Shown in pieces: positions 15,607 to 26,100 of a stretch of DNA of 64,000 nt; position 1 is the first letter of the stretch; every line of letters begins with the position of its first letter. The position numbers were made by a program, and so were the translations under genes. The stretch comes from Leptolyngbya sp. PCC 7375 (GTDB lineage: Bacteria; Cyanobacteriota; Cyanobacteriia; Phormidesmidales; Phormidesmidaceae), in NCBI RefSeq assembly GCF_000316115.1, contig NZ_JH993797.1, forward strand, positions 7,351,961-7,415,960, given 5' to 3'. The notes under the pieces are model-generated. The model was given only the letters and a program-made list of their open reading frames with translations. It was not told the DNA's origin and made no database searches.

Positions 15607-17124
15607 ATGTCCCAAAGCAAGACTACTCCTGTTGCCGATCCAACTTGGTATTCTGATATTCGATATCTGTTTACTCAAACAGATATCGACCACATGAAAT
15701 CACAAAGTATCGATTTGACTAGTTATACAGATGTAGTGGCCATCGCAGAAAACATTTATGGCCAGGTTGCAACCGATAATATGCCTCCAGGCAATCCGTG
15801 GTCACAGGCTTGGAAAACCACATTTTTGAACTGGATGAAACATGATTATCCAAAGGGGCAACCTCCTTCGTTACGAACTACAGAGTTATTGACGGATGTT
15901 GAAGAAAGTAGTGCTACGCGAAAGCGCAAAGAAATTACAACTCTATCTTCAACAGAATTAGATACTCTCAAAAAGGCATTTTCTGGAATCATGGCCAAGA
16001 ATCCCAGCGATTCCAACAGTTATTTTGTCCAAGCAGGTTATCATTGGCTTCCAGTTCCTACCTATTGCGAGCACCATGCTCCAGCCTATAATCCCTGGCA
16101 CAGAGTATATTTGTTAAGCTTTGAAAATGCACTGCGCTCGATTCCAGGATGTGAAAATGTTACTCTTCCTTACTGGGATATCACCACACCATTTCCAGAG
16201 GTTCTAAAAACCGCTCCATTTGATAGCTATACTCTTCCTCAGGACATTAGTGAAGAGTTTAAGGCCGGTTACGTCACCCAGAGAAACTCCTATCCTGAAA
16301 TACAGAAAAATCTAAAGGACTTTGGTGTAACTGAGGATATCAACCGCGCACTCACCAAAACTGATTGGGAAGACTTTCATGGCTTTTGGTCCGATGCTAG
16401 TCACAACACAATTATTGCGGCCCATGATAGTGGGCACAATTCTATAGGACCGACCATGGCCAATCAATCGGTTGCAGCCTTCGATCCAATATTTTGGTTC
16501 TTTCATGCCAACTGGGACCGCTTATTCTGGAAATGGCAAACGCTACTGGATGCTACATCATTGAATGGATTATTGAGCACGATTAACAAAAGCACAGATC
16601 CTGTAAGCTACCAGATTTTTACTATACCAGCATTACAAAATTTAACTCCATTCACTTCAAATCCACCTAAGCTCAATACGGTCTCGATTATTGACTCGAA
16701 AGGTTCCCTTGATGTTGACTATGAAGACCCTGTAACATTTACTGCTATGGAGTTTCTTGCCAAAACTCAACGCTCAACGGCAGCATCTCACAAATTTTCT
16801 GTCCATACTGACCATGTGAATGTTCGTGTCCAAGGTTTAAACCGTTTGAAGATACCTGGCAGTTTCAACGTACATCTCTTAAAAAATGGAAAACGTATCG
16901 CTTCCAGGGCTCTTTTTCAGCCTGTTGAAGCAGAGAAATGTGAGAATTGTGTGAGCAATGCCATCGTCCACTTTGACTTTGAACTACCCCTAGAAACTGT
17001 TTTAAATGGGGAGCTAGAAGTTGTAGTTGAACCAATTGACAAGAGCTTTGTTGGTGATCGTTTTCCCCATAAATTAATGGGAAATCCAACAATTGATATT
17101 CACCTACTATTAAAAACTGAATAG
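15607..17124 (+). CDS. Tyrosinase (type-3 copper phenol oxidase)
   Basis: A 505-aa enzyme expected to hydroxylate monophenols and oxidise catechols to quinones. Site CuA shows H146, H157 and H165 in GYHWLPVPTYCEHHAPAYNP; C154-E-H156 looks like the Cys-His thioether pair of fungal and plant enzymes. Site CuB has HDSGH (H273, H277) and FDPIFWFFHANWDR (H300). After the core, residues about 385-505 form a beta domain containing CENC (445-448), like the copper-loading C-x-x-C of fungal tyrosinase C-terminal domains. There is no signal peptide, so it may start cytosolic or latent. AGGAG lies eight bases before the ATG. A secreted multicopper oxidase follows. Confidence 0.9.
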   Translation: MSQSKTTPVADPTWYSDIRYLFTQTDIDHMKSQSIDLTSYTDVVAIAENIYGQVATDNMPPGNPWSQAWKTTFLNWMKHDYPKGQPPSLRTTELLTDVEESSATRKRKEITTLSSTELDTLKKAFSGIMAKNPSDSNSYFVQAGYHWLPVPTYCEHHAPAYNPWHRVYLLSFENALRSIPGCENVTLPYWDITTPFPEVLKTAPFDSYTLPQDISEEFKAGYVTQRNSYPEIQKNLKDFGVTEDINRALTKTDWEDFHGFWSDASHNTIIAAHDSGHNSIGPTMANQSVAAFDPIFWFFHANWDRLFWKWQTLLDATSLNGLLSTINKSTDPVSYQIFTIPALQNLTPFTSNPPKLNTVSIIDSKGSLDVDYEDPVTFTAMEFLAKTQRSTAASHKFSVHTDHVNVRVQGLNRLKIPGSFNVHLLKNGKRIASRALFQPVEAEKCENCVSNAIVHFDFELPLETVLNGELEVVVEPIDKSFVGDRFPHKLMGNPTIDIHLLLKTE

Positions 17125-17257
17125 CCAATCGGTGAGCTTATCGGCCCACAGTAAAAGATATCTAGAAAGATTACTAGAGTAAATCTGTTGATCGATAAGT
17201 AGCGATAGGCTAAATCTATGTCATCAACCTTGAACTGTTGCATTGAGAAATCAAGAA

Positions 17258-19258
17258 ATGTCTAACACGGATCATAGAAACTGTCAGTATCCGAATGTTT
17301 TGCGAGCGTTTAGAACCCTTCTAAGGAATTTGCCACACATTATTGTTGCTTCTTTTATCGCAATACAGAGCACAATGCTCGCAATGCAGCCTGCTCAAGC
17401 TGAACCAGCAGAACGTAACTTTCAAAATCCACCCCTGCTTGAATTTCGTGAGGAAGCCATAGCACCACTAACACTCCAAGCAGCTCCGACTACAGGTGGT
17501 TCAAAAGAGTTTGATCTTAATATCCAGTATACTAATAGCAAACTCTACAACCCAGCAACCGAGACATACGACAAAGTACGGTTGCGAAGCTACGTTGGCA
17601 CCGATACCGATCCCAACCAACCCTATGTAGCACCAGTCATTGAAGTTGAGCCCGGCGATACCGTCCGCGTCAACCTGAACAATCAGTTGCCAACTGATGC
17701 CAGTTGTACCAAGCCACCTAAGGATATAAATAATCCCCATTGCTTCAACGGCACCAATTTGCACACACATGGCCTCTGGATCAGTCCAACGGGCAACAGC
17801 GACAATGTGCTGTTATCAATCAATCCCGATGTCAAGTTTCAATACGAATACAACCTGCCCCCTGACCATCCAGCAGGTACATTTTGGTACCATCCCCATC
17901 GCCATGGGTCGACGGCACTTCAAGTCTCAAGCGGTATGGCAGGTGCTCTAATCGTGCGCGGTGATCGCCTCCCCAGCGTAACGGCTAACGGCGACATTGA
18001 CACGCTGCTCAAACGCCCAAATGGAACTGAGATGCCAGAACGAATTTTAGTACTTCAACAAATTCAGTACTACTGTTCAGATCCCAGTAACCCATGGAAT
18101 TGTCCCCCCGATGATACCGGTGTGATTGAATCCTACAACAATTTTGGTCCTGGCAGCTGGGCTCAATCAGGGCGTTACACCAGCATTAATGGTAGTATTT
18201 TGCCCACGTTTTCTGCCAAGGCAGGAGAAATTGAGCGTTGGCGACTGATCCATGCTGGGGTACGTGACACCATCAGTCTAGAATTTCGCAAATTGAAAGA
18301 TGATGCATCTCTCATCAATGCATTGTCAGTGGCTGAAGCCGATCGTTACATTGGCGAAAATTGTACAGGCGATCCGATTCCCTATCATGTTATTGCTGAT
18401 GATGGTCTGACCCGAGCCCAAGCTTGGGAAACTAAATTGACTACGCTACAACCAGGCTACCGTAACGATGCACTCGTAGTTTTTCCAGAGTTAGGACAAT
18501 ATTGTGTGATCGATACCGCTGCCCCAGCACCAGGTAACGTCAGCCGGGAAGCAACAAGTCGACAATTGCTTGGGACAGTCGCGGTGCAAACTGGGGAAGA
18601 AATAACACCCGATAGTATCCATGAATATCTAACAAAGCAACTCATTCTTGCCGCTCGGCATAATATGCCAACCTCGGTAAAACAGAAGGTTGTTAATGAT
18701 CTAAACAATGATCTAAAACTGACTAAATTCATCCCCCATCTCGACATTGACTCCACAGAGGTTACTGGTAAGCAAGAACTTGCTTTTAACATTGACGTCA
18801 CCAGCAATCCTGCTAAGTTCGAGGTAAGCAATAGCATTGGGACAGGTTACGACCCGCTACCTTACGATCCCAAGCGTATTGATCGAAATCTCACGTTAAG
18901 TGGTGTTGATGAATGGATATTAGAGTCACGTTTTGTTAGTCATCCTTTCCATATCCATGTCAACCCTTTCCAAATTGTCAAAATCCTTGATCCTAATGGC
19001 AAGGATGTTAGCTTACCTGAGGCTACTGATGGCAATGACCCTCAGTATGTAGGACTCAAGGGTGTATGGAAGGACACTCTTTGGATCAAAGGTCCAACTC
19101 CACCAACACAGTATCCCGATGGGGTTTACACCATTGTGGCCCGTACCCGGTATCAGCGTTACATTGGTGAATTTGTGCTGCACTGCCATATTCTCGACCA
19201 TGAGGACCAAGGCATGATGCAGAACATTGATATCGTGCTTCCTGATGGTTTGGCTTGA
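17258..19258 (+). CDS. Secreted multicopper oxidase (laccase-like)
   Basis: About 666 aa. A long N-region with a hydrophobic core ending MQPAQAEPA is a signal peptide with cleavage near residue 48. All four copper motifs are present: NLHTHGLW (about 168-175), TFWYHPHRHG (about 209-218), HPFHIHVNPF (about 562) and HCHILDHEDQGMM (about 642), the last with the methionine of a type-1 site. It should oxidise phenols or metals with reduction of oxygen to water outside the cytoplasm. An in-frame TTG at 17243 is an alternative start. The pairing with a tyrosinase 130 bases upstream suggests joint phenol or melanin-like chemistry. Confidence 0.88.
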   Translation: MSNTDHRNCQYPNVLRAFRTLLRNLPHIIVASFIAIQSTMLAMQPAQAEPAERNFQNPPLLEFREEAIAPLTLQAAPTTGGSKEFDLNIQYTNSKLYNPATETYDKVRLRSYVGTDTDPNQPYVAPVIEVEPGDTVRVNLNNQLPTDASCTKPPKDINNPHCFNGTNLHTHGLWISPTGNSDNVLLSINPDVKFQYEYNLPPDHPAGTFWYHPHRHGSTALQVSSGMAGALIVRGDRLPSVTANGDIDTLLKRPNGTEMPERILVLQQIQYYCSDPSNPWNCPPDDTGVIESYNNFGPGSWAQSGRYTSINGSILPTFSAKAGEIERWRLIHAGVRDTISLEFRKLKDDASLINALSVAEADRYIGENCTGDPIPYHVIADDGLTRAQAWETKLTTLQPGYRNDALVVFPELGQYCVIDTAAPAPGNVSREATSRQLLGTVAVQTGEEITPDSIHEYLTKQLILAARHNMPTSVKQKVVNDLNNDLKLTKFIPHLDIDSTEVTGKQELAFNIDVTSNPAKFEVSNSIGTGYDPLPYDPKRIDRNLTLSGVDEWILESRFVSHPFHIHVNPFQIVKILDPNGKDVSLPEATDGNDPQYVGLKGVWKDTLWIKGPTPPTQYPDGVYTIVARTRYQRYIGEFVLHCHILDHEDQGMMQNIDIVLPDGLA

Positions 19259-19629
19259 AACGTTTAAATCACAATTAATGTGATCGCCACTTAATGCAAG
19301 TTGGATTGTTTGACCTTATTTGTTCTCAAACAATCCAACTTACTCAACCTCGATCATCGTATGGCATTTCAGCAAGCAACCACTGTGGCAGAGTAAACAC
19401 CCCGATTATTTTGCATGAATGAGAACTTAAAAATCCGGATCAGGCAAGTATTGCTATGTGATCATTGTGATAAATAGATCTATCCTACACTCGTCAGTCT
19501 CAAAACTAGATTAAAATTCTTTTCGTGAGACCGCATCAGATAGCTCAATGTTCCATGTTGCGAATTATGAGTAAGGATCAAGATCAACATACCCCATGGG
19601 AAAGCTGGCACTAGTCAATAAATTGAACA
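19259..19629. other. Intergenic region after the oxidase gene
   Basis: Besides the 16-bp hairpin at 19298-19341, I see nothing that can be named. It probably includes the promoter of the NYN gene. Confidence 0.55.
19298..19341 (+). terminator. Perfect 16-bp hairpin after the multicopper oxidase
   Basis: AAGTTGGATTGTTTGA and TCAAACAATCCAACTT pair perfectly around a 12-base loop, 40 bases after the stop codon. The stem is strong, although the following T run is poor. Confidence 0.65.
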
Positions 19630-20838
19630 ATGGCAGGAAAAGTTGCTATTTTTCTTGATGTCGAAAACCTATCTGGCTGGTTAAAAGCAGATGGGGGCGA
19701 ATCCCTGCTAGACCGTGCTAATGAGTTAGGACGGGTTGTTGTCCGCCGAGCTTACGGAGACTTTAGTATTCCATCCATTAGTGCTCGTCAAATAGAGTTA
19801 AATTTGCTTGGCTTTGAGTTTGTTCATGTTTATCATCCGGTTAAAGGAAAAAACTCTGCTGATATCCAAATCGTCGTTGATGTGATGGAGTACATCGCTC
19901 GCATTCCTGATTTGGAATGGGTGATTCTTGCCACTGGGGATTCGGATTTTTCGCCTTTATTCAGACGGTTGCGAGAGCTTGGCAAATCTGTAGTTGGTGT
20001 GGGACCCCAATCTGCCCTTAGCGAAGCAGTCAAGAAATCTTGCAATCGGTTTATCTACATTGATGAGAAGTCCACCGATAACGGCAAATCTACAGCATTG
20101 AAAGCTAGCCAACTTCGTGAAGATGCCCTAGATTTACTTGAACGAGTACTCAATAAATTTCCAGATGGTGCCAATCTATCTGTCATAAAGAATGAAATGC
20201 TTGAACTTGACTCAGCATTTGATGAAAAGAGTTTAGGATTTAGTGGATTCAAAAAGTTTCTCCAAAGCGTTCCTGAAATAGTTACTCTATACCAGGTTAA
20301 ACAAACTTGGCATGCTAAATCTCAGGAACCCGAAGAATCTATCAATAAGAATTCAGCATCGACTTCTGACTCACAGAGTACTCCAATAGAACCTACAGTA
20401 GAGATATACCGACGTCTCTTACGCAAAGCTCGTTGGCGGTCATGCGAAGCTTCTTTCTTATGTAACGCTCTAAATAAGTTGAGAGAACATTTTCCTCAAG
20501 GATTTACAAGAAGTGAAGAGCTTAAATACATGGTTGAGGAGTTCGGACAACATCGAACTCGAAGTGAATTAAGATCTGCCATCTATCTTCTATATAGATC
20601 CGGCTATGTAACTCAGCAATCGAGTGATGAAAATGATGAGAATATTTTTATAGCTACCTCACCTGAATCTGAGCAGGTAATGTCAGAAAAAGTGGATAAG
20701 ATACTTATTAATCGTCTTGATAATCTCTGCAACACTAACGACATATCTTTCACACCTAAAATTGCAATGAAACTCCTACTAAATTCCTACACAAAAGAGC
20801 AATTTAAGCACCTGGTTAGCAATGCTAAAAAAGGCTGA
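19630..20838 (+). CDS. NYN-domain ribonuclease-like protein with LOTUS (OST-HTH) domain
   Basis: A 402-aa protein. Residues 1-150 are a LabA-type NYN domain: VAIFLDVENLSGW (D10, N13), KNSADIQIVVDVM, and VILATGDSDFSPLFRRLRE near residues 98-116. These are the metal-binding acidic positions of NYN/PIN RNases. Residues about 160-235 (LLERVLNKFPDGANLSVIK, then GFSGFKKFLQSVP) match an OST-HTH/LOTUS domain, which binds RNA. The C-terminal 150 residues appear to hold further winged-helix-like segments. It likely acts on RNA. A NucS-like nuclease gene follows 108 bases downstream, so the pair may be functionally linked. Confidence 0.82.
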   Translation: MAGKVAIFLDVENLSGWLKADGGESLLDRANELGRVVVRRAYGDFSIPSISARQIELNLLGFEFVHVYHPVKGKNSADIQIVVDVMEYIARIPDLEWVILATGDSDFSPLFRRLRELGKSVVGVGPQSALSEAVKKSCNRFIYIDEKSTDNGKSTALKASQLREDALDLLERVLNKFPDGANLSVIKNEMLELDSAFDEKSLGFSGFKKFLQSVPEIVTLYQVKQTWHAKSQEPEESINKNSASTSDSQSTPIEPTVEIYRRLLRKARWRSCEASFLCNALNKLREHFPQGFTRSEELKYMVEEFGQHRTRSELRSAIYLLYRSGYVTQQSSDENDENIFIATSPESEQVMSEKVDKILINRLDNLCNTNDISFTPKIAMKLLLNSYTKEQFKHLVSNAKKG

Positions 20839-20946
20839 GATAAGAGTCAAGTCGATCAACATCATGCCGGTATTGCGTAATTTTTACAATCGCTTTGGTA
20901 TATCAGCTATCAATACTGAACAACTCAATAATATTCGGTCTACCAC

Positions 20947-21945
20947 ATGCCCATCTACACCTTTAGAGATAAGCAAATTTCTGAAATTAACCGCACTCAA
21001 TTTGGCATAGAAGGGATTCGAGAACGTACCGATCTCCAGGCAGCATTAAGGGACAACATAAATGTGATATCCCCAAACACCCTGGTAATTGCCGAAGAGT
21101 TTTCAGGATGGACAGAAGGTGCTAGAAGAATTGACCTACTGGGCATCGACAAACAAGCCAACTTAGTCGTCATTGAACTGAAACGAGATGAAACAGGTGC
21201 TCATATGGAGCTTCAAGCTCTACGCTACGCAGCCATGGTTTCCACAATGACCCTCAAGAAAGCTTTTGAAGTGCATCAACAATATCTTAATCAGCGTGGC
21301 ATTGAGAAAAATGCTGAGGAAGAAATCCTCAATTTTCTAAATTGGAGCGATCCCTTAGAAGATCAATTTCCCACAGATATCAGAATTGTACTGGCATCAG
21401 GTGACTTTTCTAAAGAGTTGACAACCACGGTAATGTGGTTAAATGAACGAGGCTTAGATATTCGCTGTGTCCGGCTACAGCCTTACAAACTCGGTGAAGA
21501 ACTCCTGCTTAACATTGAACAAATTATTCCTTTACCAGAAGCAGAAGAATATCAAGTAAAAGTACGAGAACAAGCCGAAGCCAAACGCGCTGCTGCCAAA
21601 TATAGTAAAGACAAGACGCAATATCGGTTTCTTGGCAAGACCTATAATAAACGTCAGCTAGTATTGGCCATAGTCACCCACTATCTTCAAACTCATCCAG
21701 ATACAACGTTTGAGAAATTGCGTCAGATCTTTCCTGATGGAATTCATAAAACCTATGGTGTTGTGGCGCTACATGAAAATGCAAAAGAAAAAACAAAACC
21801 AGACCGTTACTTCCTGAATGATGAGCAGCTACTCAAAACTGGTGATGGTCTTATCGTCGCTGTTTGCAACCAGTGGGGAATTGGCAACATTGGTCCCATC
21901 CTCAAGATTGCTGAAGATTTAGGATACCAGATCGATGAAGTGTAA
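20947..21945 (+). CDS. NucS/DUF91-like PD-(D/E)XK nuclease
   Basis: A 332-aa protein. Residues about 45-85 contain the nuclease core: ERT-D-L-Q upstream, VIAEEFSGW, ARRIDLLGIDKQ (D63), then LVVIELKRDE (E77, K79), and a following QALRYAAM helix. This is the pattern of DUF91/NucS endonucleases, which cut mismatched or branched DNA. The C-terminal region (about 205-330) is an extra domain (QYRFLGKTYNKRQLVLAIV) that resembles bacterial methyltransferase-associated or restriction-associated domains but is not identified. It probably shares a transcript with the NYN gene. Confidence 0.75.
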   Translation: MPIYTFRDKQISEINRTQFGIEGIRERTDLQAALRDNINVISPNTLVIAEEFSGWTEGARRIDLLGIDKQANLVVIELKRDETGAHMELQALRYAAMVSTMTLKKAFEVHQQYLNQRGIEKNAEEEILNFLNWSDPLEDQFPTDIRIVLASGDFSKELTTTVMWLNERGLDIRCVRLQPYKLGEELLLNIEQIIPLPEAEEYQVKVREQAEAKRAAAKYSKDKTQYRFLGKTYNKRQLVLAIVTHYLQTHPDTTFEKLRQIFPDGIHKTYGVVALHENAKEKTKPDRYFLNDEQLLKTGDGLIVAVCNQWGIGNIGPILKIAEDLGYQIDEV

Positions 21946-22032
21946 AAGTAAATATCATTGACCTAAAACATCCTGGTAGGATGGGCATCGCCCACCGTAA
22001 GAATTCCACTTTGAAAAGCAAAGTAAAGAGTC

Positions 22033-22076
22033 GGTTGGGAGGACATCATCGGAGTCGATGTAGTTGCGATCGCACC
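22033..22076 (+). repeat. Dispersed intergenic motif, copy B
   Basis: Reads GGTTGGGAGGACATCATC, then GGAGTCGATGTAG and GCGATCGCACC. It is the most diverged in the hairpin part but keeps the GAGTCGATGTAG core. Confidence 0.55.
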
Positions 22077-22109
22077 TTAGGAACACCACAGCAACCCAAA
22101 CAGCATAAG

Positions 22110-22240
22110 CAACAGCAAATGCGAGAGCTGATCTATGCCCAGTATGTAGCTAAGCCTATGCCCCATCATACTGATGAGAATATACAAAAATCAAGAATCT
22201 CTTATTGCCTCAGGTGCGATCGCAGCTCAAAAACCTCTTA
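22110..22240 (+). pseudogene. Relic of the 30649-type gene
   Basis: MRELIYAQYVAKPMP, followed by HHTDENIQ, parallels LRGMMYARYVAEHMP and VGIDDYIRNQ from the gene at 30649-31128. Sequence on either side does not match, so only the central segment survives. Confidence 0.45.
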
Positions 22241-22289
22241 GAGTGAGGTAGCACTTAGCGTAACCCAACAATGTTCTAATCGTAATTTA

Positions 22290-22739
22290 TCACAAAAACA
22301 AAATCAACAACGTCAGAACTAGACCAGCCAGTGAAACAAATAAATGTAACACCAACCACAATGAATACAAACGAACTTTTTCAAGTCGCTTGAATCGTCT
22401 AGAATGCTTTAGCCTCGCATCATATCTAATTTGAGCAATACCAAGTTTCAAGTTAAGTTCACTTATCCTGTCTCTCCATAGTCCTGAACGATCACTGAAG
22501 TAGCAATGACGTTCGTACAACTTTTGGGAAGTAATTGCACCGTAAATACCTAGAATAAATAACAGAATTGTTAACGGAAGAGCATTATCACCAAACCCCT
22601 GCTGAGCGACAAACCCAATTAAGGCAGGGACAATGATCAAAGTAATATTCGTTATCGCTGTACGTTGATTTTCAGCTTGTCTTGCTTGCTGCCAGTCTTC
22701 TTCGTAGAACTTAAGAAGAATATCTATCTCATCTGCCAT
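22290..22739 (-). CDS. Small membrane protein, three predicted helices
   Basis: About 149 aa from MADEIDILLKFYEEDW at 22739. Two hydrophobic segments lie close together (ITLIIVPALIGFVAQ and LPLTILLFILGIYGAI), followed by a charged helical region and a last hydrophobic segment at the C-terminus (LVLHLFVSLAGLVLTLLI). The family is not recognised. The paired helices plus helical extension recall SLATT-type membrane effectors of conflict systems, and a STAND-like NTPase gene lies divergently next to it, but that link is speculative. Confidence 0.6.
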   Translation of the reverse strand: MADEIDILLKFYEEDWQQARQAENQRTAITNITLIIVPALIGFVAQQGFGDNALPLTILLFILGIYGAITSQKLYERHCYFSDRSGLWRDRISELNLKLGIAQIRYDARLKHSRRFKRLEKVRLYSLWLVLHLFVSLAGLVLTLLILFL

Positions 22740-23149
22740 AAGATGCCATCCCTTAGTGAATCTAAATTGAGCATAGCGCTTGAGATTCGGCAATTGAGAG
22801 AATTAAATATTTTTTGAAAAGTATAGTTGGCTTCTCAAATCAGGCCATTTAGAAGGATCAAACCATAGCAAAGATTATTTGCTAACCACCGCAACTAATC
22901 AAATCTGACAAAAATCCCAATCATCCTGGCATACAATCATTAGGCGCATCGTAGTACAGCCCCCTCTGACCGATGAGTCTCACGAGTTCTCGTAGTCCCA
23001 GCAATTTTCCCAGAGTCAATTTAGTCCAAATCCAGACCAGACAATTTAACCTCCATAAGACTCATAATAAGACCGAAGAAGAAAGCAAAAATCTGCAAAC
23101 ATTTCAACAAAAACCATTCCCAAAGCATCTCGGCTAAAATTGCACTAAC
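22740..23149. other. Divergent promoter region before the STAND gene
   Basis: About 400 bases separate the divergent membrane-protein and STAND genes. No further gene is seen. Confidence 0.5.
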
Positions 23150-26100
23150 ATGCCCGATGAGCCCATGCCCTCCACCCAAAAGCCCTACGTCTCCCGCTCA
23201 GAAGCCGAAGAATTCCTTGCAGCCATTGCCAAGGCCCCGGCAAACCCCACCACCAGCCCCACAGTCTTCCACATCTGTGGCATCGGCGGCGTCGGCAAAA
23301 CCACCCTCCTCAGCACAATACAAGAATCTCAGCAACATACCGCCAACCTAGGGCAAGTAAGCTTTGGCCGCACCGAAGGCATCGACCAACCCATTCCCCT
23401 CATGGCCAAGCTCTACGAGCAAATCGCGCCCCACGATGCCTGGAGCAGCGATCCATTCTGGGAGCGCTACGACCTCTATTTTGAAACTATTAACACCCTC
23501 GAAACCCAACCCAAAAATCGGCTAGGGTCCGTAGACGATACCCAGCTACAACATGTAAAAACCCTACTAAGACTAGGCGTAGATGTCGCTGGCAAAATGT
23601 TCCTGCCTGAAAGCCAGGAGAAACTAGCAGGGCAAATCGTAGAGCGCGGCACCGCCGCCGCCGTTGCCGGTCTATCCCTCAAAGATGACGTCATGCAGCT
23701 TCTGCAACAGCACCGGGCTACGAAACGTAACACCGCCCTACAAAAGCTCATGCTAGAGCCCCTGGCAGAACTCACCCAGGCCTTTGCCGACGGGCTAAAG
23801 CAACAGGCCCAAAAACGTCCCGTCGTACTGATGCTAGACACCTATGAAAAAGTGCCCCTGGTATTAGATACCTGGCTATGGCGTACACTCCTGGGCAATA
23901 CCCGCCTGATGGACTACCCAGTCAGGCTCGTCATTGCCGGGCGGCGCAATATTCGCCGGGAGGAAGGATGGCGTAAATTACATCAAGATACCAACTGCAT
24001 TTACGAACGCACCTTTGACAAATTTACCCCAGAACAAACCACAGACTACCTCAGTCAGATCGGCCTCACTGACGAGACTGAAATTCAAAATATTTATCAG
24101 GTCACCAGGGGACTACCCTATTATCTCAACTGGGTGCGCGAGCAGCGAGAAAAAAACCTCCCCCTCAACCTGACAGAAGGCAATCAGGAAATTGTCCGGC
24201 TACTGTCAGAAGGCCTCAGCAACCCACAGAAAACCGTAGTACAGCTATCCGCCTGCTGCCGTTGGTTTGACCTATCCGTTATCCGCCACCTCACAGAACA
24301 CTATGATCTGGATTTTGCCACCGCCGTTGACGACACCCGCAACTGTTTTGGTTGGTTAATTCAGCAAAACTTTGTCGAACCCGCAGGTAATAGCTGGCGG
24401 GTAGATGATGTCGCCCGAGATGTTTTTCGCATGGCCCTACGCCAGACCGACCCACAACAGTTTGAACAGATCCACCAACAGCTGGCCGACTATTTTCAAC
24501 GTGCCGCCCACCAGGAAGTTCCACCCGAGGCCCCACCACCCGACAAATACGAAAATCCAGACTGGCATACACTCCAAACCGAGTATTTATACCATTTGGC
24601 ATTTGCCCGACAGCCCGATTTTCAGACTCAGATTATCACTAATCTACTAGAAGCCAGATTTTTCAAACACGATGAACTATTGCAAATACCCCTCCAAGCC
24701 ATCCTGGCAGAAGGCGCACTAGACGACGAATCCACCTACCTCAATTACACCACCCGACAATTCCTACAGGAAATCTCCCCCGCCATTTTCTACAGCTGGG
24801 CTGTCCTGGAAGAGTTTCCCATCGACTATCCCTACAATCAAGAAAACTATGGACTTTCCAAAGCATTAATACATAAAGCAATACAGCGATGCCTGGCAGC
24901 TCCCGATCAGCTTCAAGGGTTAGCCAAATTCATGGCATGCCTGTGTAAGGCAAAACGTTGCTCTAATGCCCAACAACCAGCCTGGCTAAGTAAGGCTCAA
25001 GATCAGGCTAAAATTTTAAGCACAGTCTCTTCCCCTGATTTTGTCGTTGATTTATATCTTTGGAAACTAGGCCTTTCTCTCCATAACTTAGGGCACTATG
25101 TTGAGGCCATTGCCAGCTATGACAAAGCCCTCAACATCAACCCGGACGACCACAATGCCTGGATAGGCAAAGGCACTGCCTTAGAAAAACTGAGAAAATA
25201 TAAAGAAGCACTTATTTCCCATAACAAAGCATTAGAGATCAAACCTGATGATGCACTCGGTTGGTACAACAAAGGAGTCCAACTGGGTCAACTAGGTCGC
25301 GATGAGGAAGCCATTGCCAGCTACGACAACGCTGTCAACATCAACCCGAACGACCACAATTCCTGGAACAACCGGGGCAATTCTCTCGTTAACTTAGGGC
25401 GCTATGAGGAGGCGATTGCCAGCTACGATAAAGCCGTCGAGGTCAACCCGAACGACCATAATGCTTGGAACAACCGGGGCAATTCTCTCACTAACTTAGG
25501 GCGCTATGAGGAGGCGATTGCTAGCTATGATAAAGCCGTCGAGGTCAACCCGGACAACCACTCGGCCTGGTACAGCCGGGGCAATTCTCTCGCTAACTTA
25601 GGGCGCTATCAGGAGGCGATTGCTAGCTACGACCAAGCCGTCGAGGTCAACCCAGACGACCACTTGGCCTGGTACAACCGGGGCATTTCTCTCGCTAGCT
25701 TAGGGCACTATCAGGAGGCGATTGCCAGCTACGATAAAGCCGTCGAACTCAAACCGGACGACCACAATTCCTGGAACAACCGGGGCAATTCTCTCGCTAA
25801 CTTAGGGCGCTATGAGGAGGCCATTGCCAGCTACGACCAAGCCGTCGAGGTCAACCCGGACAACCACTCGGCCTGGTACAACCGGGGCAATTCTCTCGCT
25901 AGCTTAGGGCACTATCAGGAGGCGATTGCCAGCTACGACAAAGCCGTCGAACTCAAACCGGATAACCACTTAGCCTGGAACAACCGAGGCAGTTCTCTCC
26001 ATAACTTAGGGCGCTATCAGGAGGCGATTACCAGCTACAACAAAGCCGTCGAACTCAAACCGGATAACCACTTAGCCTGGAACAACCGAGGCAGTTCTCT

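Larger units (their letters stand above)
21946..22289. other. Gene-poor gap with motif copy B and a gene relic
   Basis: It contains motif copy B at 22033-22076 and, at about 22110-22215, a plus-strand fragment reading QMRELIYAQYVAKPMPHHTD. That fragment resembles RKQLRGMMYARYVAEHMPV of the gene at 30649, so it is a relic of that family. Confidence 0.55.

Noticed and set aside
22033..22076. Reading the dispersed motif as a conserved peptide on the minus strand
   Set aside because: The four copies translate in different frames with stops, so the conservation is at the DNA or RNA level.
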